This document shows positions 8,399-17,746 of a stretch of DNA of 64,000 bases, piece by piece. Numbering within the stretch: position 1 is the first letter of the stretch; every line of letters starts with the position of its first letter. Made by a program: the position numbers and the translations under genes. The notes under the pieces are model-generated. The model saw nothing but the letters and a program-made list of their open reading frames with translations, made no database searches and was not told where the DNA came from. This stretch comes from Microbacterium sp. BR1. Its GTDB lineage: Bacteria; Actinomycetota; Actinomycetes; Actinomycetales; Microbacteriaceae. Location: NCBI RefSeq assembly GCF_002812725.1, contig NZ_NMUN01000010.1, positions 409,238 to 473,237 on the forward strand, given 5' to 3'.

Positions 8399-9685
8399 AT
8401 GTCCAGCACAGCCCTGACCGCCCCGGCCACCGCCGCACCCAGCCGGTCGCCCATCGCCTCACCGGGGCGTGTGTCGCTCTCGGCCCTCCACCTCGTCACC
8501 CTCGGCATTGTCGGTCCGGTCGTCTTCACGATCCTGATCACCCTGCTGAGCGTCGGCCTGAGCCTCGTGCTCGTCGTCGGCATCGGCCTGATCTTCCTGC
8601 TCGCGTTCGTCTACTCGCTCTTCGCGATCGGATGGCTCGAGACGGCGCGCATCGACGGCCTCTACGAACTCGGCCTTCCCGCCCGTCGCGCCCGAAGGAG
8701 CGCCAAGACCGGGTTCGGCGGGTTCCTCCACACGATCTGGCTCCAGTTCATCGACGCGGGGATGTGGCGCGCCGTTGCGAACGCCGCGATCGCAACGGTT
8801 CTCGGCCTGATCGTGCTGGGATTCCTCGGATTGCTCACCTCGGGAGTCGTGCTGGCGTTCGCGCCCCTCTTCGCGGACGTCGAAACGGTTCCGCTCGGCA
8901 ACACGGGCGTCGAGGTCGGCGTCGCGTGGGCCGTTCCCACCGGCATCATCGCGGCGATCTTCTCACTCGCGGCGATCGTGGGCCTGGCCATCCTGCAGGG
9001 GGTCATCGCGCGGTCGATCCTCGTTCCCTCCCGCGAGGCGCAGCTCGTCGAGGCCGCACGCACCTCCAACGTGCAGCGCGCGGGTGCCGTTCGGGCGGCC
9101 GAGGTCGAGCGGACGCGGATCGAGCGCGACCTGCACGACGGGGTTCAGCCCCGGCTCGTCTCGGTCGGCATGACCCTGGGGCTCGCCCAGCAGAAGGTCG
9201 ACGACGACCCGGCGGCCGCGAAGGCGCTCATCGCCGAGGCGCACACGTCGACCAAGGCGGCGATCACCGAGCTGCGGCAGCTCGCCCGAGGCATCCACGC
9301 CTCCGTCCTCGACGATCGCGGCCTCGACGCGGCACTGTCGGCCCTCGCCTCGCGCTCGCACATCCCGGTCGTGCTCGACGTGCGCCTGACCGCGCGATGC
9401 AGCAAGACGGCCGAGGCCGCCGCCTACTTCGTCATCGCCGAGTCGCTGACCAACGCCGCCAAGCACTCACGTGCGAGCGAGGTGCGAGTTCTCGTCCGCG
9501 AACGCGAGGGCGGGATGCTGTGGGCCCGCGTCGAAGACAACGGCATCGGCGGTGCGCACGTCACCCCGGGCGGGGGCATCGACGGCATCTCGCAGCGGGT
9601 GATCGGGGCGGGCGGTTCGTTCCGCCTCGACAGCCCGGCCGGCGGACCGACGACCGTAGAGGTGAGTGTGCCGTGCGCATCCTGA
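8399..9685 (+). CDS. Two-component sensor histidine kinase (NarL-partner type)
   Basis: A 428-aa kinase. Its N-terminal half has about four transmembrane helices (roughly residues 35-80 and 130-205) resembling the sensor domain seen in actinobacterial kinases. It is followed by a HisKA_3 dimerisation/phosphoacceptor helix (RIERDLHDGVQPRL, His near residue 246) and an HATPase domain (AESLTNAAKHSRAS N-box near 350, and the VEDNGIGGAH and GGGIDGISQRV G-boxes). The next gene is the matching response regulator, overlapping by 13 bp. The third gene, a DUF4097-like protein, may be connected with the signal. The stimulus is unknown, though this architecture often responds to envelope stress. Confidence 0.88.
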   Translation: MSSTALTAPATAAPSRSPIASPGRVSLSALHLVTLGIVGPVVFTILITLLSVGLSLVLVVGIGLIFLLAFVYSLFAIGWLETARIDGLYELGLPARRARRSAKTGFGGFLHTIWLQFIDAGMWRAVANAAIATVLGLIVLGFLGLLTSGVVLAFAPLFADVETVPLGNTGVEVGVAWAVPTGIIAAIFSLAAIVGLAILQGVIARSILVPSREAQLVEAARTSNVQRAGAVRAAEVERTRIERDLHDGVQPRLVSVGMTLGLAQQKVDDDPAAAKALIAEAHTSTKAAITELRQLARGIHASVLDDRGLDAALSALASRSHIPVVLDVRLTARCSKTAEAAAYFVIAESLTNAAKHSRASEVRVLVREREGGMLWARVEDNGIGGAHVTPGGGIDGISQRVIGAGGSFRLDSPAGGPTTVEVSVPCAS

Positions 9686-10380
9686 TCTGCGAGGACTCGG
9701 TCCTGCTGCGCGAGGGACTCGTGCGACTGCTCGAGGATGCCGGTCACACCGTCGTCGCGGCCCTTCCCGACGCGGCAGAGCTGGATGAGCGGGTGGTGAC
9801 GGATGCGCCGGAGCTCTGCATCCTGGACGTCCGGCTGCCGCCGACGTTCACCGATGAGGGCATCCGCGCCGCGCTGCGCCTGCGCGCGGCGCACCCCGAT
9901 CTGCCGGTGCTCGTGCTCTCGCAGTACGTCGAAGAGCGCTACGCGACCGACCTGATCGCGGGGGAGGGCGGGGCCCTGGGTTACCTGTTGAAGGACCGCG
10001 TGGCCGATGTCACCGAGTTCCTCGAGACGGTGGCCCGCATCGGCGCCGGAGCCACCGTGTTCGACCCCGAGGTCGTCGCGCAGCTGCTCGGGCGTCGTCG
10101 CCGGGACGAACGGATGCGCCGGCTCACCGAACGCGAACGCTCGGTGCTCTCGCTCATCGCCGAGGGCAACTCGAACCAGGCCATCGCCCGTGCGCTGCAC
10201 GTCAGCGAGGGCAGCGTCGAGAAGCACATCACGGCCGTCTTCCAGAAGCTCGATCTCGAGCAGGACGATTCCGGCAATAGGCGCGTGCTGGCCGCACTCG
10301 CCCACATCGAACACGGCACCCCCGCGCACCGCGGCGACACCAACTTTGGGGACGCCCCCCAGACAGGAGCACTCCGATGA
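9673..10380 (+). CDS. LuxR/NarL-family response regulator
   Basis: A 235-aa protein with a receiver domain (acidic ED at residues 7-8, phosphoacceptor D52 in CILDVRLPP, conserved Lys near 107 in GYLLKDRV) and a C-terminal LuxR helix-turn-helix (LTERERSVLSLIAEGNSNQAIARALHVSEGSVEKHI, about 150-190). The GTG start lies inside the end of the kinase gene (13-bp overlap), indicating translational coupling. It would be phosphorylated by the upstream kinase. The last 20 residues after the HTH are unstructured. Confidence 0.9.
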   Translation: MRILICEDSVLLREGLVRLLEDAGHTVVAALPDAAELDERVVTDAPELCILDVRLPPTFTDEGIRAALRLRAAHPDLPVLVLSQYVEERYATDLIAGEGGALGYLLKDRVADVTEFLETVARIGAGATVFDPEVVAQLLGRRRRDERMRRLTERERSVLSLIAEGNSNQAIARALHVSEGSVEKHITAVFQKLDLEQDDSGNRRVLAALAHIEHGTPAHRGDTNFGDAPQTGALR

Positions 10381-11270
10381 CCGACCAGCTCACACCCCCG
10401 GCCCCTCCCGCGCCGCCCGCACCCCCGACGGGGCCCGAGAACGGATCCGGCCCGGTCCCGCGGCCAGCCGCGCAATCGACCGCACAATCGGCCAAGGTGG
10501 TGGCGATCCTCACCGCGTCGCTCGGTGGGGTGATCGCCCTCGCGCTCGTGGGAAGCACCGTGATCTCGACGATCGCGTCCGCCTCGGTCCGCACCGAGAC
10601 CCAGGTCGTCGACGCCGCCGGTGTCGACGAGCTCGATATCGACGTATCGGCGGGGTCGCTCCGCATCGACTACGCGGACGTCGACGCGGCCTCGCTCGAC
10701 GTCACCGGCGGGTGGGGCAGCGCCCGGTGGACGCTCGAACGCGACGAGGATCAGCTCGTCGTGTCGTCGCCCGATTGGGCCTTCGGTGGAGCCTGGCTCT
10801 TCGGCGGCAACGTCCGCGCCACGCTGACGCTGCCTCGCGAACTCGAGAACAGGGCGCTCGACGCCCAATTCACCGTCTCGGCCGGTGATCTCGACGCATC
10901 GGGTCGTTACGGCGAGCTCGATGTCGAGCTCGGGGCCGGCGCGGTCAACGTCTCGGGTGCGGCGCGCACGGTGAGTGCGGACATCAGCGCCGGACGCGCA
11001 GACCTCGATCTGACCGATGTCCAGACCGCCGAGCTCACCCTCAGCGCGGGTCGACTCGACGGTCGATTCGACGGGTCGCAGCCGCGGCTCGTCGAGGTGA
11101 ACGTCAGCGCGGGATCGCTGAACCTGGCCCTGCCCGAGGGCGCCTACGACCTCACGTCGAGCGTCTCGGCCGGCCAGCTCGACAACCGCCTGGACACCTC
11201 GGCCTCGGCTTCGAGTCGTATCGCGGTGGAGCTGTCGGCGGGTCAGATCATCCTGCGCAGCGCCGACTGA
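10377..11270 (+). CDS. DUF4097-like membrane-anchored beta-repeat protein
   Basis: A 297-aa protein: a Pro-rich cytoplasmic leader (APPAPPAPP), one transmembrane helix at about residues 40-66, then an extracytoplasmic domain with repeats of the pattern VSAGSL-D-D/G (DVSAGSLRI, TVSAGDLDA, DISAGRADL, TLSAGRLDG, NVSAGSLNL, SVSAGQLDN, ELSAGQIIL). Such repeats form the right-handed beta-solenoid of DUF4097/adhesin-like proteins. It overlaps the regulator gene by 4 bp and is the third gene of the sensor operon, so it may be a sensed or controlled cell-surface component. The molecular function is unknown. Confidence 0.7.
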   Translation: MTDQLTPPAPPAPPAPPTGPENGSGPVPRPAAQSTAQSAKVVAILTASLGGVIALALVGSTVISTIASASVRTETQVVDAAGVDELDIDVSAGSLRIDYADVDAASLDVTGGWGSARWTLERDEDQLVVSSPDWAFGGAWLFGGNVRATLTLPRELENRALDAQFTVSAGDLDASGRYGELDVELGAGAVNVSGAARTVSADISAGRADLDLTDVQTAELTLSAGRLDGRFDGSQPRLVEVNVSAGSLNLALPEGAYDLTSSVSAGQLDNRLDTSASASSRIAVELSAGQIILRSAD

Positions 11271-11272
11271 AC

Positions 11273-11779
11273 TCAGCGGACGAAGCGGACTTCGGTGATC
11301 GTCTCACCCAGGAACGGCTCCTCGTGCGAGACGCCGTCGAGGGTGAATCCGTTGCGGTGATAGAACCGGTGGGCGCGGGGATTGTCGTCCGCGACCCAGA
11401 GGTACGCGCGCTCGTTCTCGGGAACGACGGCGTCGAACAGGCGCTGTCCGATGCCGGTCCCGTGCCAGGCCGCCAGTAGGTAGAGGAAGTACAGCTCGCG
11501 CGGACGCGGGGCGTCGTCGTCACGGGCGGGGCCCGCCCCGGCGAAGCCGACGATCTCGCCGTTCACGAGGGCGGCGTACTGCACGTAGTCGGGGCCCTGG
11601 TTCATCCAGTGCGTCCACAACTCGGCCATGCGGCGAGCGGACACACTTTCGAGCGCGGCCCGGCTGATCAGGTGGTCGTAGGTCTCGTGCCAGCAGGTGG
11701 CGTGGACCCGACCGAGGGCCTCGGCATCAACATCACGGACGGGGCGGACGACGACGTCGGTCTGGAGCTCTGCTTCCAT
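11273..11779 (-). CDS. GNAT-family N-acetyltransferase
   Basis: A 168-aa acyltransferase with the GNAT fold. The beta4/acetyl-CoA loop region reads YLLAAWHGTGIGQRLFDAV (about residues 95-113; Q/RxxGxG/A-type motif), preceded by IVGFAGAGP and followed by the typical YLWVADDNPRAHRFYHRNGF. The substrate is unknown. It converges with the DUF4097-like gene (3-bp spacing) and diverges from the thioesterase. A TAGAGT box 6 nt before the ATG suggests leaderless expression. Confidence 0.85.
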   Translation of the reverse strand: MEAELQTDVVVRPVRDVDAEALGRVHATCWHETYDHLISRAALESVSARRMAELWTHWMNQGPDYVQYAALVNGEIVGFAGAGPARDDDAPRPRELYFLYLLAAWHGTGIGQRLFDAVVPENERAYLWVADDNPRAHRFYHRNGFTLDGVSHEEPFLGETITEVRFVR

Positions 11780-11785
11780 GGCGAG

Positions 11786-11791
11786 ACTCTA
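11786..11791 (-). promoter_or_regulatory. -10 box TAGAGT for the GNAT gene
   Basis: On the minus strand TAGAGT is followed by six bases and then the ATG at 11779, placing the transcription start on the start codon. Confidence 0.5.
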
Positions 11792-11921
11792 CGTCAGCCT
11801 CTCGCGCGGGGGAAATCGGAGGTGCGCGACTCCCGCCGAGAGGCTGACCTCGCGGGCCGAACTGTCGGAAGTCCACAACGGATCCCCGATTGTGATGGGT
11901 GAAGGGGTACCGTCACGCTTC

Positions 11922-12482
11922 GTGAATGTGATCTGGCGCACGCTTCTCGTCATGCTCGCCGCGCGTCGTCGGTTGCGCCGCGACGGGCTCCTTCCGCCGA
12001 CGACGGTCGGACGCATCCGTCTGCGAACGCTCCCCACCGATATCGATGTGCTGCGGCACATGAACAACGGCCGGTATCTGTCGCTCTTCGACCTCGGACG
12101 CTGGGACCTGCTCGTCCGCACGGGGCTCGCCGACGCGATGCGCACGCACGGCTGGTACGCGGTGGTCTCGAGCGAGACGATCACCTTCCGCAAGTCGCTC
12201 GACCTGTGGCGCCGCTTCACGCTCGAGTCGCGCCTGATCGGCCACGACGACCGCGCCATCTACCTCGAGCACCGGGCCGTCGTGGACGGTGAGATCTATG
12301 CGCGCGCGATCATCCGCGCCCGCATGCTCAAGCGGTCGGGCGGATCCTTGGGGCACGAGGAGCTGTTCGCCGCCGTCGGGCGCCCGGAGGGTCTGCCCGA
12401 GGTTCCGGACTGGGTGCACGAGTGGGCCGCGGCATCCGCTCTGCCCTCACCGCGCGCCGAGGCACCCAGCGACTGGGGATAG
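11922..12482 (+). CDS. Acyl-CoA thioesterase-like protein (hotdog fold)
   Basis: A 186-aa protein with the 4-hydroxybenzoyl-CoA thioesterase-like pattern RTLPTDIDVLRHMNNGRYLSLFDLGRWDLL. The Asp and the HMNNGRY motif on the long central helix are typical of this group. The start is uncertain: GTG 11922 has a TACCGT box ending 8 nt upstream, whereas an in-frame ATG at 11895 has no ribosome site. It would hydrolyse acyl-CoA thioesters in the cytoplasm. The physiological substrate is unknown, and no pathway partner is adjacent. Confidence 0.75.
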   Translation: MNVIWRTLLVMLAARRRLRRDGLLPPTTVGRIRLRTLPTDIDVLRHMNNGRYLSLFDLGRWDLLVRTGLADAMRTHGWYAVVSSETITFRKSLDLWRRFTLESRLIGHDDRAIYLEHRAVVDGEIYARAIIRARMLKRSGGSLGHEELFAAVGRPEGLPEVPDWVHEWAAASALPSPRAEAPSDWG

Positions 12483-12539
12483 CGGGCGTCCGCAGATCGA
12501 CGCGCCGGGCTGAGCCGGGCCGCTCCGAGGGCGCGGACG

Positions 12540-12545
12540 TAGGCT
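12540..12545 (+). promoter_or_regulatory. -10 box TAGGCT for putA
   Basis: TAGGCT ends 6 nt before the ATG at 12552, predicting a transcript that starts at the start codon. A GAGG between the two could also serve as a weak ribosome site. Confidence 0.45.
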
Positions 12546-12551
12546 GAGGAA

Positions 12552-15500
12552 ATGCCGCCTCTCGAGCCGAATCACGCGTCGCCGGGGCACGCGGACACCC
12601 GCGAAGCCGAGGCCGTCCGTCTGGCCGAGAAGTGGGTCGCGGAGTCCGCCGAGAGCACGGTCGATCCCTCCGCGCGGCGGCTGGCCGGAATTCTGGGCGA
12701 CCGCAACGGCCTGCCCTTCACCGTGGGGTTCGTGGACGGCGTCATGCGCCCCGAGAGCCTCGTCGCCGCCGCATCCCATCTTCACCGCGTCGCCCCGCTC
12801 GTCCCCGAATTCCTGCCGTGGTATCTGCGCGCCGCCGTCCGCGTCGGCGGTCAGATCGCGCCCGGGCTACCGGCCCCGGTCGTACCCATCGCGCGGCGCG
12901 TGCTGCGCGAGATGGTCGGGCACCTGGTCGTCGATGCACGCCCCGCGAAGCTCGGCCCGGCGATCCAACGGTTGCGGGCCGACGGTGCCCGTCTGAACCT
13001 CAATCTGCTCGGCGAGGCCGTGCTCGGCGAGGGTGAGGCGCGACGGCGTCTCGAAGGCATCCACGAACTGATCCTCAGGCCGGACGTCGACTACGTGTCG
13101 GTGAAGGTCTCGGCGATCGTGTCGTCCGTCTCGCTGTGGGCGTTCGATGACACGGTCGACCGGGTCGTCGAGCGTCTGCTGCCCCTGTATCTGAGCGCGG
13201 TCGCGGATGGCACCTTCATCAATCTCGACATGGAGGAGTACCGCGATCTCGACCTGACGATCGCGGTGTTCACGCGGCTGCTCGAGGACCCCCGCCTGGC
13301 ATCGCTCGAGGCGGGCATCGTGCTGCAGGCCTACCTGCCCGACGCGCTGCCCGCCCTACGCGAGCTGACGGCGTGGGCCCGCGTCCGTGTCGCCGCGGGA
13401 GGGGCGCGCATCAAGGTGCGGCTCGTGAAGGGCGCGAACCTCGCCATGGAGCGGGTCGACGCAGCCCTGCACGGCTGGACGCTCGCGACCTATGACAGCA
13501 AGCTCGACACCGACGCCAACTACGTGCGCTGCCTCGACGAGGCGCTTCGCCCCGAAGCGACCGCCGCCGTGCGACTGGGCGTCGCCGGGCACAACCTCTT
13601 CGACGTCGCGTACGCGTGGTTGCTCGCCGGCGAGCGCGGGGTGCGTGACGACGTCGACATCGAGATGCTGCTCGGGATGGCGCAGGCGCAGGTCAAGGCG
13701 GTCGAGCGCGAGGTCGGTCGCGTGCTGCTCTACGTTCCCGTCGTCCGGCCGGACGAGTTCGACGTCGCCATCAGCTACCTCGTCCGTCGACTGGAAGAGA
13801 GCGCGTCGAGCGAGAACTTCCTCTCGGCCGCGTTCGATCTCGATCACGACCCCGCGCTCTGGCAGCGCGAGCGGGCACGCTTCGGATCCTCGATCGCCCG
13901 GGCATCCAAGGCATCCCTCGCCGTCGGTCCGCGTCGTCGCCCGCGGGCCGACGTCTCGACCCGGCCCCCGGTCGACTCCGGTGACGTCGATCTGGACGAA
14001 ACGCTCCCGGCGATCCGCCGCCCCGCACTCGGCGGGCCGAACGCCGAGCCCGATGCCGGGCTCACGCAGGTCGTGCTCGGAATCGCGGAAGGGGCCAACG
14101 CGGGCACGCTCGGCGAAACCGCTGCCCCCGCACCCTCGCCCTTCCGTTTCGGCGACGACCTCGTCGAGACCGCCGTCTACGCACCGCGCGAGAAAGGGGC
14201 GGATGTCCCGGCGCTCGGTTTCGCCAACGCCCGATTCGCGAACGCCCGGGACTCCGACCCGTCGCTGCCCGAGACCCGTTCCTGGGCGGCTGGGGTCCTG
14301 GCCCGCGTGCCCGGGTCTGAGGCGGGTATCCGCACGATCCTCGCCGCCCGGCTCGACTCCGAGACCCGGCTCGACGAACTCGTCGCCCGCACGCGCGAGG
14401 CCGGGGCGGCGTGGGGGGCGCGTCCGGCGGCGGACCGGGCCGCGGTCCTGACGAGGGCGGCATCCGTCCTCGAGGCGCGTCGCGGTGACCTGATCGAGGT
14501 CGCCGCGGCCGAGACGGGAAAGATCTTCGCCGAGGCCGACGTCGAGGTGAGCGAGGCCGTCGACTTCGCGCGCTATTACGCCGCGTCCGCGCACGAACTC
14601 GACGCCGTCAGCGGTGCGGTCTTCGTCCCCGCGCGGCTGACGCTCGTCACACCGCCGTGGAATTTCCCGCTCGCCATCCCGGCGGGCGGCGTGCTGGCGG
14701 CGCTCGCCGCGGGGTCCGCTGTGGTCTTCAAGCCCGCGCCCCAGGCGCGCCGCTGCGCCGCCGTGCTGGCGGACGCGCTGTGGGATGCCGGGGTGCCGCG
14801 CGATGTGCTCGCGCTCGCGGACATCGACGAGGGCGGCCTCGGTCGCCAGCTCGTGGCGCACGACGGCGTGGATCGTGTCATTCTGACCGGCTCGTGGGAG
14901 ACGGCCGCGCTGTTCCGCTCGTGGCGCCCCGACCTGCCGCTGCTGGCCGAGACGAGCGGCAAGAACGCGATGATCATCACGCCGACGGCGGATCTCGACC
15001 TGGCGGCGCGCGACCTCGTCCGCAGCGCTTTCGGGCATGCGGGCCAGAAGTGCTCGGCGGCGAGCCTGGCGATCCTCGTCGGGCCGGTCGCGCGGTCCCG
15101 GCGCTTCGCCCGGCAGCTCGTCGACGCGACCGCCTCACTCCGCATCGGGATGCCAGAGGACCCGCGGTCCGACGTCGGCCCCCTCATCGAGCCGCCGACG
15201 GGCAAGCTCGCGTGGGCGCTGACGACGCTCGACGACGGCGAGCGCTGGCTCGTGCAGCCCCGGCCCCTCGATGACGAGCGACGCCTGTGGACCCCCGGCA
15301 TCCGTACCGGCGTGGAAGACGGGTCACGCTTCCACCGCGAGGAGTTCTTCGGACCGGTGCTCGGGATCATGCGCGCACGGTCGATCGAGGACGCGATCGA
15401 GCTGCAGAACGCCGTCGACTACGGACTGACCGCGGGGCTCTACACGCAGGACCCCGCGGACCTGGAGCGTTGGCTCGAGAGCGTCGAGGCGGGCAATCTG

Positions 15501-16331
15501 TACGTCAACCGTGGGATCACGGGAGCGATCGTGCGGCGTCAGCCTTTCGGCGGGTGGAAGCGGTCCTCCGTGGGTGCTGGCACGAAGGCGGGTGGGCCGA
15601 ACTACCTCATCGGGCTCGGGTCGTGGCGTCCCTCGGCGGGTGGGGCGCGCTCGGCGTCGCTGCACCTGCGGGGACTCGACTCGCGGCTGACCGCGATCAT
15701 CGAGGCCGCACAGGCCACGCTCGACTACGAGGCCTTCGAATGGCTGCGACGGGCGGCGCTGTCCGACGCGATCTCGTGGGACCGGGAGTTCGGTCAGGTC
15801 CGCGACGTCTCGCGGCTGGGTGTCGAGCGCAATCTCTTCCGCTACCGGCCCGTGCCCGTGGCCGTGCGCGCGACGGGCGATGCCGACTGGCGCGCCGTGT
15901 TGCGGGTGATCCTCGCGGGTGTCCGCGCCCGTTCGCGCTTCTCGCTGAGCGCCCCGGTTGCCCTGCCGCCGGCCGTGCGGCGCGTTCTCTCGGAACTGAA
16001 CGTGGACGTGCGTGTCGAGACCGACGCGCAGTGGATCGAGCGGATGGCTGTCCGCCCCGTCGGCGGGTCCGCCCGGTCGGCCGCCACGGCGGACGATGCG
16101 CCCCCCGCGCCCGAAACGCGGGCCCGCCTGATCGGATCACCGGCCGCCGTCGTGTCGCTGCGCACAGCGCTCGCCGAAGCCACCGGCGGCAATCCCGACC
16201 TCGCCGTGTACACGGATGAGGTGACGACGGCGGCTCGCATCGAGCTGCTGCCGTTCCTGCACGAACAGTCGATCTCGATCACGGCGCACCGGTTCGGTAC
16301 GCCGGACCCGTGGAGCGAAGCCGTCATCTAG
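12552..16331 (+). CDS. putA: Bifunctional proline dehydrogenase / L-glutamate gamma-semialdehyde dehydrogenase
   Basis: A 1259-aa protein that oxidises proline to glutamate. The N-terminal FAD barrel spans about residues 30-450 (VSVKVSAI, VRLVKGANLAMERV, GVAGHNLFDVAYAW and the RRLEESASSENFL substrate-binding end). A linker of about 100 residues is followed by the aldehyde dehydrogenase (about 560-1030): TPPWNFPLAIPAGG near 697, the LAETSGKNAMII Glu segment near 800, the catalytic Cys in GQKCSAAS near 834 and EEFFGPVLGIM near 930. The C-terminal 220 residues contain no further enzyme motif. There is no N-terminal ribbon-helix-helix, so it is not an autorepressing PutA. No regulator gene adjoins it. 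Confidence 0.95.
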   Translation: MPPLEPNHASPGHADTREAEAVRLAEKWVAESAESTVDPSARRLAGILGDRNGLPFTVGFVDGVMRPESLVAAASHLHRVAPLVPEFLPWYLRAAVRVGGQIAPGLPAPVVPIARRVLREMVGHLVVDARPAKLGPAIQRLRADGARLNLNLLGEAVLGEGEARRRLEGIHELILRPDVDYVSVKVSAIVSSVSLWAFDDTVDRVVERLLPLYLSAVADGTFINLDMEEYRDLDLTIAVFTRLLEDPRLASLEAGIVLQAYLPDALPALRELTAWARVRVAAGGARIKVRLVKGANLAMERVDAALHGWTLATYDSKLDTDANYVRCLDEALRPEATAAVRLGVAGHNLFDVAYAWLLAGERGVRDDVDIEMLLGMAQAQVKAVEREVGRVLLYVPVVRPDEFDVAISYLVRRLEESASSENFLSAAFDLDHDPALWQRERARFGSSIARASKASLAVGPRRRPRADVSTRPPVDSGDVDLDETLPAIRRPALGGPNAEPDAGLTQVVLGIAEGANAGTLGETAAPAPSPFRFGDDLVETAVYAPREKGADVPALGFANARFANARDSDPSLPETRSWAAGVLARVPGSEAGIRTILAARLDSETRLDELVARTREAGAAWGARPAADRAAVLTRAASVLEARRGDLIEVAAAETGKIFAEADVEVSEAVDFARYYAASAHELDAVSGAVFVPARLTLVTPPWNFPLAIPAGGVLAALAAGSAVVFKPAPQARRCAAVLADALWDAGVPRDVLALADIDEGGLGRQLVAHDGVDRVILTGSWETAALFRSWRPDLPLLAETSGKNAMIITPTADLDLAARDLVRSAFGHAGQKCSAASLAILVGPVARSRRFARQLVDATASLRIGMPEDPRSDVGPLIEPPTGKLAWALTTLDDGERWLVQPRPLDDERRLWTPGIRTGVEDGSRFHREEFFGPVLGIMRARSIEDAIELQNAVDYGLTAGLYTQDPADLERWLESVEAGNLYVNRGITGAIVRRQPFGGWKRSSVGAGTKAGGPNYLIGLGSWRPSAGGARSASLHLRGLDSRLTAIIEAAQATLDYEAFEWLRRAALSDAISWDREFGQVRDVSRLGVERNLFRYRPVPVAVRATGDADWRAVLRVILAGVRARSRFSLSAPVALPPAVRRVLSELNVDVRVETDAQWIERMAVRPVGGSARSAATADDAPPAPETRARLIGSPAAVVSLRTALAEATGGNPDLAVYTDEVTTAARIELLPFLHEQSISITAHRFGTPDPWSEAVI

Positions 16332-16415
16332 CATCAGCGGCGGAAGCGGACGAACGGTCGGATGCTTCGGACGCCTGGTCGGGCGCCGGCCCTCGGACTC
16401 TGCGAGGCTCGAACC

Positions 16416-17681
16416 GTGACATCGACCCCATCCGTCCCCACCGCTTCCGTTCCCACCGCATCGCCCTCGACCGGATCGAACCCGAACGTCGCGCCCGGGC
16501 GCTTCCGCGTGCGCTACGGCGCTCTCGTCGTTGCGATGATGCTCAGCTTCGTCCTCGTGACGGCCGAGTTCCTGCCGAACGGCCTGCTCACCGACATCGC
16601 GGCCGGGCTGGGGGTCACGCCGGGTCAGGCGGGACAGATGGTGACGGTGACGGCGCTCGTGGGCCTCTTCGTCGCGCCGACGATCGGTCTGATCTTCCCG
16701 CGCCTCGACCGGCGGAACCTGCTGGTCTGGCTGGCGCTCTCGGCCGCTCTGTCCAACGCGATCGTCGCCATCGCGCCCAACCTGCTGCTCGTGCTGGCGG
16801 CGCGGTTCCTGCTCGGGGCCGCGATCAGCGGATTCTGGGCCATGTCGATTGCGGTCGCCGCACGTCTCGCCGGCCCCGACAACGTCGGCCGCGGTGTCAT
16901 GTTCACATCGGCCGGGGTCTCGCTCGCGACAGTAGCCGGGGTGCCGATCGGCGTGCTGATCGGCGAGGCCTTCGACTGGCGGGTCACGTTCGCCGTCTGC
17001 GCGGCCGTGACGGGTCTGCTCGCGATCGTGCTGGCGCTGGTGGTGCCGTCGATCCCCGCCGCGACGTCGGCCAGCATCGCGCAGCTGATCGACACGATTC
17101 TCCGTCCCGGCGTGGCACTCGGCTTGGCGGGTCACCTTCTGGTCGTCCTGGGGCACTTCATCGCGTACTCGTACGTCCGCCTGGCGCTCGAGCGGATGCC
17201 GGATGCCGATGCCACCACGATCGTCGTCCTGCTGGGACTCTTCGGCCTGGGCGGGCTGGTCGGCAACGTGATCGTCGGGATGATCGTCGACCGCACGTAC
17301 GCGGTGCTGTGCGTCGGCGTGCCCGCCGTGATCGCCCTGATGCTCGCCGGGATGATCGGTCTGTCCGGCTCGATCGTCGCGATCGGCGTCGTCTCCTTCG
17401 TCTGGGGCGGCCTGTTCGCGTCCTGGCTCATCATCGTCAACACCTGGGTCGGACACCGGATGCCCGATCGGCTGGAGCCGGGCGGTGGGCTCGTCGTCGT
17501 CGGCTTCCAGCTCGCGATCGCCGTCGCCGCGGGCGTCGGCGGCCTGCTGGTCGACGCGAGCGACGTCGTCGCGGTGTACGGCGTGGGGATCGTGGCGCTG
17601 CTGGTCGGCGCGGTCCTCTTCGGGCTCGCGAACCGCGTCCCGCGGGCCTCCCGCTCGGTGAACGCTCCCTCCGCGCGCTGA
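16416..17681 (+). CDS. MFS transporter (AraJ/sugar-efflux-like)
   Basis: A 421-aa protein with twelve predicted membrane helices and the MFS pattern VTAEFLPNGLLTDIAAGLGVTPGQAGQMVT of the AraJ/YdhP efflux group. Loop 2-3 carries LDRRNLLVW. GTG 16416 is chosen because GCGAGG lies 8 nt upstream; the open frame starts 18 codons earlier. The Ser/Thr/Pro-rich N-terminus precedes helix 1 at about residue 37. The substrate is unknown. It converges with the AraC-type regulator at 17747-18742, which may control it, though they are not co-transcribed. Confidence 0.85.
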   Translation: MTSTPSVPTASVPTASPSTGSNPNVAPGRFRVRYGALVVAMMLSFVLVTAEFLPNGLLTDIAAGLGVTPGQAGQMVTVTALVGLFVAPTIGLIFPRLDRRNLLVWLALSAALSNAIVAIAPNLLLVLAARFLLGAAISGFWAMSIAVAARLAGPDNVGRGVMFTSAGVSLATVAGVPIGVLIGEAFDWRVTFAVCAAVTGLLAIVLALVVPSIPAATSASIAQLIDTILRPGVALGLAGHLLVVLGHFIAYSYVRLALERMPDADATTIVVLLGLFGLGGLVGNVIVGMIVDRTYAVLCVGVPAVIALMLAGMIGLSGSIVAIGVVSFVWGGLFASWLIIVNTWVGHRMPDRLEPGGGLVVVGFQLAIAVAAGVGGLLVDASDVVAVYGVGIVALLVGAVLFGLANRVPRASRSVNAPSAR

Positions 17682-17746
17682 GCGAAACCACGCCCCCGAC
17701 GAATGGGTGCGCTCTCCCGGGGTCGTCGTTGCGGCCGGACGTTCGC